Positions 45,625-56,400 of a DNA stretch of 64,000 bases are shown piece by piece. This DNA is from Corinectria fuckeliana (taxonomy: Eukaryota > Ascomycota > Sordariomycetes > Hypocreales > Nectriaceae): positions 34,285 through 98,284 of the forward strand of contig WPDH01000313.1 of assembly GCA_019137255.1 (NCBI GenBank), written 5' to 3'. Below the pieces are notes generated by a model. That model ran no database searches, was not told the DNA's origin, and saw nothing but the letters and a program-made list of their open reading frames with translations. Position 1 is the first letter of the stretch. Each line of letters opens with the position of its first letter. The position numbers were made by a program, and so were the translations under genes.

Positions 45625-46229
45625 TGAACTTCCGAGAGCAAGTTATTGAGAAAGATTGGCAGCGGGTGGCCCCTATACTTTCAAGGTTGTGGTAGTGAAT
45701 ATTGCCCGAAGTGACGGCCGAGTGTTCAGTTTAATAAAACTTCCGTGGCCAGAATGGTAGCCGGAGGTTCGGTAGCTTCGGGTCTAGAAAGGGTCTAGCG
45801 CAGTTCTCTCGGGCCCGACCCGAGCGAGGTAGCTCAGGCTACTACTTAGACACAATCAATGTTCGGCTTCAATGGACGTTCCGACAGCAGGCTAGACTAT
45901 TAGCAAGACTCGAATGTCTCGGCCCCGAGAGTATTCGCTAGCTTCCGGGCTTTGTGAGCCGGAAGCACCGCTTAATCCCTAACCTGCATCATCTCCGTGA
46001 TACTCTCCGAAAGGCGATTCGTCGGCCGAAGAAGATCACTACGCATGATGTACCACCTTTATAAATCGAAAGGTTTCCCCTATCCTCCAGTTTGTCCCTT
46101 ATCATAGATTCCCAGCCTCAACATATAAGACTCAGGACTATTCTTAGTGATTTTCTCCAACACTTTCTACTTCGACGCCATTATCATTGCAGACTTCTCT
46201 ACTGTTTCTCAAACGCGAACGTACGAACG
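45625..46229. promoter_or_regulatory. Divergent promoter with CGG inverted repeats
   Basis: Three palindromic sites sit between the regulator and the pump: CTCGG-N7-CCGAG at 45808-45824, CTCGG-N2-CCGAG at 45918-45929, and GCTTCCGG-N10-CCGGAAGC at 45941-45966. Inverted CGG...CCG half sites are the typical targets of Zn2Cys6 dimers. A TATAAAT lies near 46061 on the pump side. Function is inferred. Confidence 0.55.
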
Positions 46230-48153
46230 ATGTTGTTCGAAAAGAGTCCGCCAGCCAATGGTCCTACAAAGCCCCTTGAACGGGCTGAAGCCGTAACAAC
46301 TCCAGGACTAATGCCAGCTACCGGCCACTCAGATGAAAGGAAGGTCAAGGAAGCTACGCCTTATCAGAAGTCCGCCACTGAGGATGTCGTATACCCCTCT
46401 GGACTGAGGCTTGGACTACTCCTCACCTCCGTCTTCGTTAGCATGTTCTTGGTTTCCCTGGTCAGCACGCTGATTTTGCCAACATGGAGTCCAAAGACTG
46501 ACTTAGTAGCAGGACCGGTTGATCATCACGACGGCTATCCCACAGATTACCGACGACTTCAATTCCGTTACTGACATTGGCTGGTACGGGTCTGTTTATC
46601 TCTTAACAACATGCGCCTTTCAACTGCTATATGGGAAAATATACTCCTTCTACAGTATCAAAGCCACTTTCCTAATCACCATCTTCCTCTTCGAGGTCGG
46701 TTCCGCCGTGTGTGGGGCAGCCCCGAACTCGGTCACCTTTATCGTCGGACGAGCTATCGCAGGGGTAGGGGCGGCAGGGATTTTGACTGGCGTTGTAAGT
46801 CTCGCAGTGGAAATATTCAAGGGTTTGGAGATTATGTTCACGAAATACTGGCTCCAGGTGATTTCCAGAGCTTCAACGACTAACCCGTTATCGTAGATGG
46901 TCGTCATTGTGTACGCCGTGCCGCTGCACAAACGCCCAATGTATCAGGGCATGTTTGGCGCCGTGTTTGGACTTGCCTCTGTAGTTGGGCCATTGTTGGG
47001 AGGATTGTTCACTTCCAAGGTGACTTGGAGATGGTGTTTCTATATCAACCTCCCACTTGGGGGAGTTGCCATGGTTGTGGTGATATTTCTTCTTGAGATA
47101 CCCGATCGAGAGACGACGAAACTCTCTAACAGGTCCAAGTTGGCGCAGCTGGATTTCTATGGCACTGCTATGATTGTGCCGGGCTCCATCTGCTTGATCT
47201 TGGCACTTCAGTGGGGTGGTTTGACGTATCCTGTAAGTGCGAAATTCTTGCCCATGATAGAGTAAGATGCTGAGCTCTGCCACAGTGGAACAATGGCCGG
47301 ATCATCACATTACTTCTCCTCGCTGGCTTGTTTTTTGTAGGGTTCGTCTTGGTCCAGATTCTCCTGCCCAAGACGGCGACCATCCCTCCCCGAATTGTTA
47401 TGCAACGCAGCGTCCTCGCTGCTATCTTTTCAACCATCTGCATTGGGTCGCAGTCAATGATTTTCAGTAAGTCTTCAAGCTAGCCCGCGTACATGAGTCC
47501 TCTAATTGAACGTAGTCTACTACCTTCCCGTCTGGTTCCAGGCTATTCAAGGAGCGTCAGCTATCGACTCAGGCATCCGCATCCTCCCTCTCATAATTTC
47601 CATGGTCAGCGCCTCTATCTTGACAGGTTTTCTAGTCCGGCGTATCGGCTACTATACACCCTTTTTGGTTGCCGGAGTCAGCTTTATGAGCGTCGGTGCT
47701 GGCCTGTTGAACACCTTGGACGTCGACACTCCCAAGGCCAAATGGATTGGGTATCAAATAATCTACGGCTGGGGCGTAGGGTCAAGCACCCAAGCGCCCA
47801 ACCTCGCTGCCCAGGCCGTTCTGCCGAAGCGCGATATTCCGGTCGGCATGTCACTCATGTTCTTCTCTCAGCTGCTTGGCGGCGCAATCTTCGTCTCAGT
47901 CGGCCAGAACATTCTTAACAATCAGCTTGTCCAGCGCTTATCGTCGATACCTGGCTTCAGCCCTGGAAGGATCCAAGAGAGCGGCGTAACATCGCTAGCC
48001 AACTTGCCCGGGTCGATCAAGGCGACGGTCCTAGTTGCATATAATGAGTCGCTACGACATGTGTTCCGGGTGGGCTTGATTATGGTCTGCATGACAATGT
48101 TCGGCGCGCTGGCTATGGAGTGGCGGAGCGTTAAGAAGGATGTGAAGAAGTGA
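46230..48153 (+). CDS. DHA2-family MFS efflux pump (14 helices)
   Basis: Five exons (46230-46460, 46513-46794, 46897-47232, 47286-47466, 47516-48153) give 555 residues in frame. A charged 60-residue cytosolic N-terminus precedes helix 1. Family marks are DRLIITTAIPQITDDFNSV, IGWYGSVYLLTTCAFQLLYG, GRAIAGVGAAGILTG and GGVAMVVVIFLLE. QAPNLAAQAVLPKRDIPVGM lies between the last helices. Fungal DHA2 pumps export toxins, drugs or the fungus's own metabolites by proton antiport at the plasma membrane. It does not look like the siderophore-iron transporter family (SIT), so a direct role with the NRPS 5 kb away is not implied. It shares a promoter with the Zn2Cys6 gene. Confidence 0.9.
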
Positions 48154-49419
48154 AATACAGAGGCTCCATGACAGCATAACTGTTAATGGGAGTCCCGTTA
48201 CGGATAACGTGCTAGGCAATTCCAAAATCCACCTCGGCAGCTCGGTTACCAACCAAGGACAGATAGACAGACAGTGGCCGAGCTTCACTTTCAGGTGAGG
48301 TGATTGGCGGTAGGACCACGAAAGGGGGAGATAAACAGACATTGAGATTAGATACATTATATATGATATATCCGTACCTGCATGAGCTTGACAAGGTGAG
48401 TCAGAATGCGGCTTGCAGTAGGGCTGTGTTTGCACTCTGTCGCTAAGAAGAGGCGGGCGCAAAACTGCAGGATGATGGACTGGCATTACCTACCTTTGCC
48501 TTATCAGTCGGGGCAACTTATGTTCAACGTGCGGCACGAAGTAGTCTACCTTCTAATACAGCTTGAGACTTACATACTCTATACCTAATAGGTACGCCAA
48601 GAAGCATGCAAATTTTCCAACCCAAGGCGGGAATGGGGCGAGCAGGCATCAGCGTCGCACAAACAAACACAACCGAATACAAACCAACAGAACAGAACCA
48701 GTGTTCGTTTTCTCCTGTAATGCGGCGCGGTGAGTCAATGAAACATCGCGTTCGTCGCGTTCCTATCGCGGGTGCACATGACCTAACGGAGAGCTCTCGG
48801 GGTAGTTGCCATCAACTTCTATATCTTTGAGCGAAGCTCGAACGGTAGTAGGTAAAATAGTGAAAACTGAGATATGATAAAAGAGGTGAGGTTTGGGTTA
48901 GACGTAAGTCAGGCATCTAGGTGCGATGGAATCGTCAAAACTCAAGGCACTGCACAGCCTTATCAACTACGCACAGGAGGTTAGTCAGGCGGTGAGGGCC
49001 GGACAGCGTATCGAGACCGTGATGATGGTCGAAGAGAAGGACTGGCTATCTGAAGATATAAAGGCTGCCGCCTGCCTTAAGTGAGTCGAAGACACGCGAA
49101 GTGGATTCTCTGATCTAGATAAAGACCTGCCGAGAGCGTTTGATACGTTTCGATTTTTTGCCCAGGTCCTTGGTTGTCTGCTGACTGACCACAACTAAAA
49201 CATGGATAAAACCCTACGTAGTAAGACCGAGACGCGGCCAAGGATCCCGTTGTGACAGGCTCATTCACCCCGGTCGGCCTAAGAGTTAATCCGCCCGTGC
49301 GAGCGGCGGATGCATGCCTCTTCTTAGCTTGTCTTCCCCTCACCATTAAAGAATCTACCCACCCAGGCCCTGTCTTCCATATTCTCAATCAATTTTACTC
49401 AAACTACTGTTCTTTCAAA
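48154..49419. other. Gene-free interval
   Basis: No coding sequence or repeat could be supported. The right part is the presumed promoter of the kinase-like gene. Confidence 0.4.
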
Positions 49420-50241
49420 ATGCGACTGTCTGACCGGGAAGCTGCCCATGCCATCAGGGCCAGACTGGAACCACTCGGACGTACAGGTCTCAGCATCGTG
49501 TACACAGAGAAGGGCAACTCCAAGTCTGCTCTAAAGGCTGTAGGCTTTTGGCTTGACGGCGAAATGTACGATCACGCGGCCTTTGCTGAGGACACAAGCA
49601 ACCGCTTCAAGCGTGAGGCTGCTCTCTATAAAGCTCTCGGGTCACACCCAGGCATCCTTACGTGCATGGGCGTCGAACTGATGCCAGACGGTGAGGAGGC
49701 CTGGGCTTTACGTCTTGAGAGAGCTCCGCATGGCAACCTACGGGAGTACATCGAAAAGAACGAAACCCCGACCATGGCTCGTCGCGTACGACTGGCAATC
49801 GACTTGGCGGAGACTCTGCAGTATATTCACGACCGTGGCGTTATTTGGGGCGATGTCTCGGCTCGAAATGTTCTCGTCTTCGATCACCTTCGAATCAAGC
49901 TCTGCGACTTTGCTGGATCGAGCCTGAAAGGCACATATCCCGAATTGCTCTTCTCATATGAGCCACGTTATTGGGCGCCGGGTGCAGATGAAGAGGTTCC
50001 TGCTAAAGGCACGCTTGCAATGGAGCTGTTTGCGCTTGGCACTGCAATTTGCGAGATTACAGAATGGGCCGTACCATATGGTTCGATCGGGATAGACGAA
50101 CTTCAGCAGAAACTTCTGTATGGGGAGTATCCTCATGTAACTGAGAACAATCCAGTCCGAGGTGTCATCCAGAAGCTCTGGCATTTCGAGCTTGGTTCTG
50201 CGCAAGAGGTTGTAGATGCTTTGAGACTAAAGCTGAAATGA
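49420..50241 (+). CDS. Small protein-kinase-like protein with altered catalytic motifs
   Basis: This 273-residue single-exon gene encodes a kinase fold. FKREAALYKAL fits helix C with its Glu, and APHGNLREYIEKN fits the hinge and helix D. IHDRGVIWGDVSARNVLV is the catalytic loop, and KLCDFAGSS the metal-binding loop. The HRD motif is changed to WGD (residues 143-145), keeping the catalytic Asp and the later Asn150. DFG is DFA followed by G (163-166), keeping Asp163. A clear VAIK lysine is not obvious; Lys39 in SALKAV is a candidate. The activation segment is short, with EPRYWAPGADEE in place of the APE region. Similar small kinase-like proteins are frequent in fungal genomes near HET or NLR-type genes. 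It may be a weak kinase or a pseudokinase. An ATG 56 codons upstream was rejected because the fold starts here. Confidence 0.8.
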   Translation: MRLSDREAAHAIRARLEPLGRTGLSIVYTEKGNSKSALKAVGFWLDGEMYDHAAFAEDTSNRFKREAALYKALGSHPGILTCMGVELMPDGEEAWALRLERAPHGNLREYIEKNETPTMARRVRLAIDLAETLQYIHDRGVIWGDVSARNVLVFDHLRIKLCDFAGSSLKGTYPELLFSYEPRYWAPGADEEVPAKGTLAMELFALGTAICEITEWAVPYGSIGIDELQQKLLYGEYPHVTENNPVRGVIQKLWHFELGSAQEVVDALRLKLK

Positions 50242-50349
50242 GATCTTAATCAGTTAATTCGAGGGATTTAGTGCAGCCCGACGAATCAGGCTGCAAACCC
50301 GGCAAGAACCAGAAGGCTACGATGACGTCCAACATCAAAGAGTGTCGCG

Positions 50350-50870
50350 CCGAGCGCACTGAGATCGCTTAAGTTCATGACCACTGCCCGGACCGGCCGT
50401 ACATCGAGCTCGAAGTACCAGAAGACGCCAAGGTCGTTGTCAGCGTCACATTTACCGTTGAGGCTCGTGATCAAGGTTGCTCCCCCTCCCGGTTATAGTA
50501 CTCCTTCAACGTTCAGTGAAAGTAATGCTGCTCAACGGGTTGGGCTGACGCTAGGGATGGGCCGTTATTCACTTAGTTTGATGCCGCGGTGCGCCGCCCC
50601 GACGGCCGACCGGATCTGGGCATCCTAAGTGTCATGAACAACCGCCTAGCAAACGCTGAGTTCTACGAGCAGTCAAACCGGTGGGATCTGAGTAGCGGGA
50701 TACGCCGTCGATTCTGGGTCCAGGGGCTCCAGCCGAGGGATGTTGTGCAGCTGATCCCGAAGGCGACATACACTGGCTGGGTAAATATCGTTCGGCACTG
50801 CCGTATTCTGATCGAGTACGAGCCGAAGGACGTGGAGGCTGAGGCAGCTACTGCGTGTTGGGCTTCGACG
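50350..50870 (+). pseudogene. Remnant of an uncharacterised fungal protein
   Basis: Pieces in two frames read PYIELEVPEDAKVVVSVTFT and, further on, DLGILSVMNNRLANAEFYEQ, FWVQGLQPRDVVQLIPKATY and TGWVNIVRHCRILIEYEP. The last part matches a segment ('L.pGDvvqliPkA.y.GWvN.v') recalled from fungal proteins of unknown function. A stop lies before the second piece and the sequence runs directly into the HET remnant. It could be the 5' part of the same broken gene or a separate one. Confidence 0.5.
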
Positions 50871-52696
50871 CCTTGTCTTACTGTTGGGGGGACCAGACCG
50901 ACCAAGCGAACATCTATATTGGACCGTTGCAGGGCATAACGGCCAGTAATGAAGACAAAAAGCCCTTTTTTAGCCAGCCGAACTGTTGAAGCAACGCTTC
51001 AACGACTGAGACATGAAGATAAGCCCCTCGAGATGTGGATCGATTTCGTCTGCATCAACCAAGACGACCCCCAAGAAAGGGCCATGCAAGTCAATTTGAT
51101 GAGCGACATCTTCTCTTTGGTGTCAGAGGTGCATATTTGGCTGGGAGAGGACAACCCTGGCTTGGAAACATGCCTGCGGCTTGTTCGTAATCTCTACAAC
51201 TACAATGTCCGGACATGTCACGGCGGCGACCAATGCTCGTGCTCCGGAACAACCCACTCGCTGAGCCTCGACGAGATTTTCACAGCAATTCGAGAAAAGA
51301 TGGAGGCTGGATCAAAAGAATCTTTCCACGGAATGTTCGACGTGTTTGGTCCTGCCAAGACCAAGTACTCTGAGGACGTCATAGACCTCTCCAGAGGACG
51401 AAGCCGCGAGAAGCTCGCCATCCTCATGACGACGCTATACAGGAACCCATAGTTCAGTCGTGTCTGAGTTGTCCAAGAAGCTCTCTTGTCCCACCAGGCT
51501 TTTGTGTATTCATTCGAGCGAGGTCGTTCCTTGGGAAGAATTGGTGATTGTGAGCGACTGGCTCGAGATTGTCCAGCTTTCAGGGCGGCAACTGCATATT
51601 TCTTCTCAAACCGTCATGGCCCCGATCTGGAAGACAATAAGGGAGAGAAAACAGCTCCCGAGCAACTCTATTCAGATATCTGCGCCACAACCGCGCGAGA
51701 ACTTGCCCGACATCCTAAATGTTTCCCTTCTTGCATTGGATCTGAAGGCAACTGATCCCCGGGACAAACTATTTGCCCTTTTTTCTTTTGGCGGGGAAAC
51801 ATGTGTGGCCACGGATCTCGATGAGCTAATCCGGTCGAACTATCTCAAGCCAAAACATCTGGTCTTTGCAGACTTCACTCGGTGGTGGATCAAAAGGCAT
51901 CACTCTCTTGCGATCCTGTCGTCCGTCCACTCCCAGCCTGGGCGGACGTGGCAGAGAACCCTGGGGCCGAATCACACGGCACACCCATTTCCACGACCAA
52001 CATGGGCTATTAGTAGTGAGGGACGTTCAAGATGGACTCAGGCGACTCTCGAAGCACAGTTCAACTTCAAAGCCACTATTGGGGAAGCATTTCTCCTTGA
52101 TAACTCGGGCCCGTCTATGCTTCGACTTTCGGGGCAAACTATATCACCATCATGGCCATAGATACGCCCCAATCGAGACCATATTTCCGTATAACCAGGA
52201 AAAACGCAATCGGAGGCTGGTCGTGGCTGTCTTTGATCGGATGTTCAACCCATGCGCCTTGACCGGCTTCTGGGGTGACAAAGGCCGCAGCGAAGCGTCG
52301 GCGCAGGGGGAGGCCTCGGTCTACATGGACCACGTGCGGGCACATTGGGCATACTTCGACAGGCTAAAGCTACGAGCGCTGAACCCTGCATCGTATGGGC
52401 AGACTGAGTGGTATGAGACGGACAATGTGCTGACGTGCGTGGAGCGGTGTTATTTTCGGGGATCGGACGAGCGGTTCGGGCTTTGCCCGTGGGCGGCGAA
52501 AGAGGGGGACATGGTCGTTTTGCTGGCTGGTGGCAGCGTTCTACATGTATTGCATACTATATGGGAGGATTCGACAGATGGCGACAGAGTTTATGAGTTG
52601 GTCGGGGAGTGTTTTGTTGACGGTATCATGTTTGGTGAGCACCAGGGACGGGGAACGGAGGATATGGCGGAACAACAGATATTCAATCTGGCGTAA
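50850..52696 (+). pseudogene. HET-domain (heterokaryon incompatibility) pseudogene
   Basis: The HET domain is recognisable from FDALSYCWGDQTDQANIYIG, then MWIDFVCINQDDPQERAMQV and VHIWLGED, to a C-terminal VYELVGECFVDGIMFGE. It is broken many times. There is a frame change at TTTTTT near 50973. The segment that should read NPWFSRVWVVQEAL has both Trp codons as stops (TAG at 51451, TGA at 51466), both G-to-A changes. More frame changes lie near 51515 and 52130. HET proteins trigger cell death when unlike fungal individuals fuse, and such genes are often lost. The kinase-like gene upstream is intact. The G-to-A stops match C-to-T on the other strand, as RIP would produce, though the overall composition is not RIP-like. 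Confidence 0.8.
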
Positions 52697-53479
52697 CAAA
52701 TGTCTTAAACCCCAACACAATGCCATTTGAGTTGCTTTAGCGCTTTAGCAATGATCCAATGGTCTGTCATGCTCATAGTCCATTGAAAGCTATTGCTCCT
52801 TGTGTAGACTGCTGGCAGTATCTCTCTGCTTGCCTCCTGCTACTTAGTTTATAGAATAGAGATGGTAGTAACATAATTATCTTTACTTGCACTACCTAAA
52901 GGGCCTTTTAAGTAATGCATAGTCGAGTGAAAGTTTATATTACGATATAGGTTTTAATACAGTCCTCTAAACGTAATATGGGTCACCTTTAGCTTAGTAA
53001 CCTTTATAGTATTTAAAAGAGTTGTGCTATTCAGGCTATACTATATATCTATTTAGGCTATAAGCTCACACTTCTTACCTGTTATTTGCTTTATTATAAT
53101 GCTGATTCCCTAATACTTTATCTAATACTCTAAGATACCTTAACTACTCTATTTTTTTAAATAGTAAGACTATCTAAGGAGAGCTAAAACCTGAACAAGC
53201 ATGTAGCATGTGACATATAGCCTAACTAGAAATATCATACAGCCCGAATAACATAACTCATTTAAAATCCCAAAGGTTAACTGCCTGCTGGCTTTGAACG
53301 TAGCCACACCTAAGGCAGGAAGGGTCATCCAAGAGCCCCAACTAAGTCTTCGGCTTGCCAAGCACAAGGCGAAGGAAACATAACGTGTTTGTCACTGTAT
53401 TCAACTCCAGACAAGGACGCCCTCTTCTAGTTAATCTAATTAATGCTGCCTACAATTAAGAAACTGAGCCAATATATAA
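52697..53479. other. Interval between the HET remnant and the NRPS
   Basis: This is mostly AT-rich and contains MITE copy C. It would hold the NRPS 3' UTR. No gene is seen. Confidence 0.5.
53019..53259 (+). mobile_element. MITE family copy C with exact 8-bp target duplication
   Basis: The 241-bp element begins GAGTTGTGCTATTCAGGCTA and ends with its inverted form, finishing ATAACATAACTC. It is flanked on both sides by ATTTAAAA (53011-53018 and 53260-53267). The 8-bp duplication places the family with hAT-type MITEs. Compared with copy A it shows many G-to-A and C-to-T changes, such as GGCTGTACTGTATA against GGCTATACTATATA. Confidence 0.82.
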
Positions 53480-56400
53480 TCACAGCAAGGCTTGCGGATT
53501 CGCGACAAATCCTTCAACAGCATCGGCCAATTCCTCTAGTCTCGCCTCCCAGAATTCTCGTCGGTCTTCGTCAGCTTCAATGCCGACGAACGTCTTCCCA
53601 GACTCCAGGAACGACACAACCCGGGGTGGAGTGGGCAGCTCCGGGTGCGGAATGATGTAGTCGACGCGACACTTGGTGTCGGCAAATGGAAGGTCATCAA
53701 AGTACTCGCGGTTCAGGTGGTTGACAAAGGACGGGAAGAAGTTTGTGTGTGCTGGCCACTCGGTGCACTCTTGCAGGATGTCTTGGAAGCCGAGAGTGGC
53801 TCTCTGACTACCCTCGAGAGACTGGCTGCGCACATGATCCAAGAGCTGTGCCACTGTCCAGTTCGGCTCCGACTTGACTCTGATGGGCATGTACTGATAG
53901 CACGGTCCCATCATGTCGTCAATGCCGGACATGTCTACGTCACGGCCGGAGACGATGCTTCCAAACGTAACGTCCGAGACGTTGAGGAACTGAGCCAGCA
54001 CCTTGGCCCAGGCAGCAGTCAGAAGTGTCGCCACTGTGATATCGGGAGATCTTGCAGAGACGTCGACGGCCTTTGTCATGAACGCCGTCATGCTTCTGGC
54101 AACGGCTGGGGGCACAATCTCTGTCGGGGATGATCCACGGAGCACGTTTCGCCAGAAGCCGATGTTGTCGCTCCTTGCGTCGCTTGCGTACTGGATATAG
54201 TTCGTGAAAGGGACCGATGCCGGTATCTCCAAGCCTCTGTATCGCATTTCCAACTGTCGAAGCAGCTCGGGCAAGGAGACTCCATCGTACTGAGCGTGAG
54301 AGATGCGAATCATCAAGGCCTTCTCGTCGGCACCGTGGACGACGAAAAGGTGGAGGAAGGAGGCTCCGAAGACGAAGGAAGACTCGACGGCGATATCTGC
54401 TTCAGCCAGCTCCTTGCAGTAGGCATCCATAGGACCTTGGACGCTACATTCCGAGACTGGGAGGTCCATTTCCTCCAGCACGACTTGCAGGATTCGGCCA
54501 TTGTGCTCAACAAATACAGTTCGCAGGATGGGGTGCTGAGCAACGAGGCCCCTGAAAGAATCAAGAAGCCGTGCCTTGTCGATTGGCTCACCTAAGTATA
54601 GCATGTTGTACTGGACCGAGCTCCTGGTCCTGGAAACAGTCGACTTGACATCTCGCTGCTGCGGGTCTGTGGCGGGCACGACGTCCTGGATCTTCCAGCC
54701 CGAGTTGGCGAGATGAGGTCGGACCGTCTCGGCCAAAAAGGCATCGACGTCTCCAACGTCCAACAGCGAAAACGGCGTGTACACCTTGACAGGCTGCTCA
54801 GGCTCGATGGGGCTGTCTACAATTGCCTTGGCCATGCTGCGTAGCTTCATGTTCTGGAACATGTCTGCCACAGACAGCTGATAGCCGGCTCGGCGTAGTG
54901 CCGACACCATCCGCATGGCCACGATAGAGTCACCTCCAAGGCGGAAAAAGTTGTCGTCCAAAGATAGCTTGTCCTCCTCTATATCCAAGAACCTAGCCCA
55001 CAGAGAAAGAAGAACCTGTTCTTTCGTCGTCATGGAGACTGACTTGGCAATGGTCACCCGAAGGGCCGCGAACGACTTTCGAAGCTCCATTACCAACGTG
55101 AGAGTAACATGCTCCGTGAATTCAGTAAGAGACTTGACATCCAGCGCTTCGCCGGAGTCTGCGGTTTTCGCAACGGGAATGCATATCGAGGGAATTGCAT
55201 AGGGCGGCAGGGTTTCCAGCAAAGCCTTGTTGAGCCCAATGATGGTGGTGGCGAGTTGGACCGAAATGGCGGAGGAGACTGGGAAAAAGATGTCCGATCT
55301 GTCGATTCCAAGGTCCAGCATTCGGTCCTCCTTGATTGAGATTTCTTGGATAAAAGCGACTACTATCGGCGTCTGGTTGGTAGAGCCCTTGGGAAGAACG
55401 AGTTGACTGGAAACTTCAGTGTTTGCGGGTAGGAGTCGCTGAAGTTCGACATCAGTTGCCGTGAGGTTGATGACACGGCCATCGACGCTCAACATGGTCT
55501 CCTTCCGACCTACGAATACCAAGCTCATGTCATCTGCATATTTGACGAGATCGCCAGTGCGATGGAGCTTTCCCTGTCGGCCGGGGACACTGCCTGCTCC
55601 ACGCTTGAGCCATTCTGGGCTATCCGCATCTGCTGCGTCTCCGATGCCTTCAAGGAGAAGCTCTCCAGCAGTTCCGATGGGCATGAGCAGGCTTTCGTTG
55701 GCCGGGTGCACAACCCACGGAACGTATCGGAGGGTCGGATACTTGTCTCCGCTCGTGAGGGAGCTTGAGATGTCTTGCAAAGAAAGCGGAGCAGCCTTGT
55801 TCGCCTCCCAGATCTCACCGAGCTCCTGTTCACTGAGACATGAAACTTCGCTCAGCGATTGTGCCTGCTCCCCGCGGAGCTGAGATACGGCGCACTCGAA
55901 CTGCGCCAGCACTCGCTCCATCTGCGTCAGGTCGATGACGCGCGAGTCGAAGCTTGCTACCACGCGGAACCCGTCCTGGCCGAGTGAACAAGCCAGCATC
56001 ACGGGATACGAGTTGAAGTGGAGAGCCTCGAGGGCTGCGTCGCCAGTGCGGAACGCGGGGAGATCAGCCTCCGAGCGTTCGGGGGCATCGGGCTCCCTGG
56101 GCTGGATCACGAGGCCCATCATGACCTCGCAAGCGATTTGAGCGTCGTCACTCAAGCGGCGGATATTCTGGATGCCAAGATGCTCGTGGGCGGTCCTAAC
56201 AACACTCTGCTCCTGGATTGACTGAAGGAACTCTCGAATAGAGGCCGTTCGGTCGAAGCGTACGCGGACAGGCACGGTGGCTAGGATCGGGCCTTCAATC
56301 AGTTCGACGCCGGGAATGGGAAGCGTGCGGCCTGTGAATGTCTCTCCAAACACCACGTCGTCACTCATCGCATACTGGGAGGCCACCAGCGCCCAGGCTC

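Noticed and set aside
46230..48153. MFS pump as the siderophore-iron transporter of the NRPS locus
   Set aside because: Its motifs are those of the DHA2 drug-efflux group, not the SIT siderophore transporters, and it pairs with its own divergent regulator.
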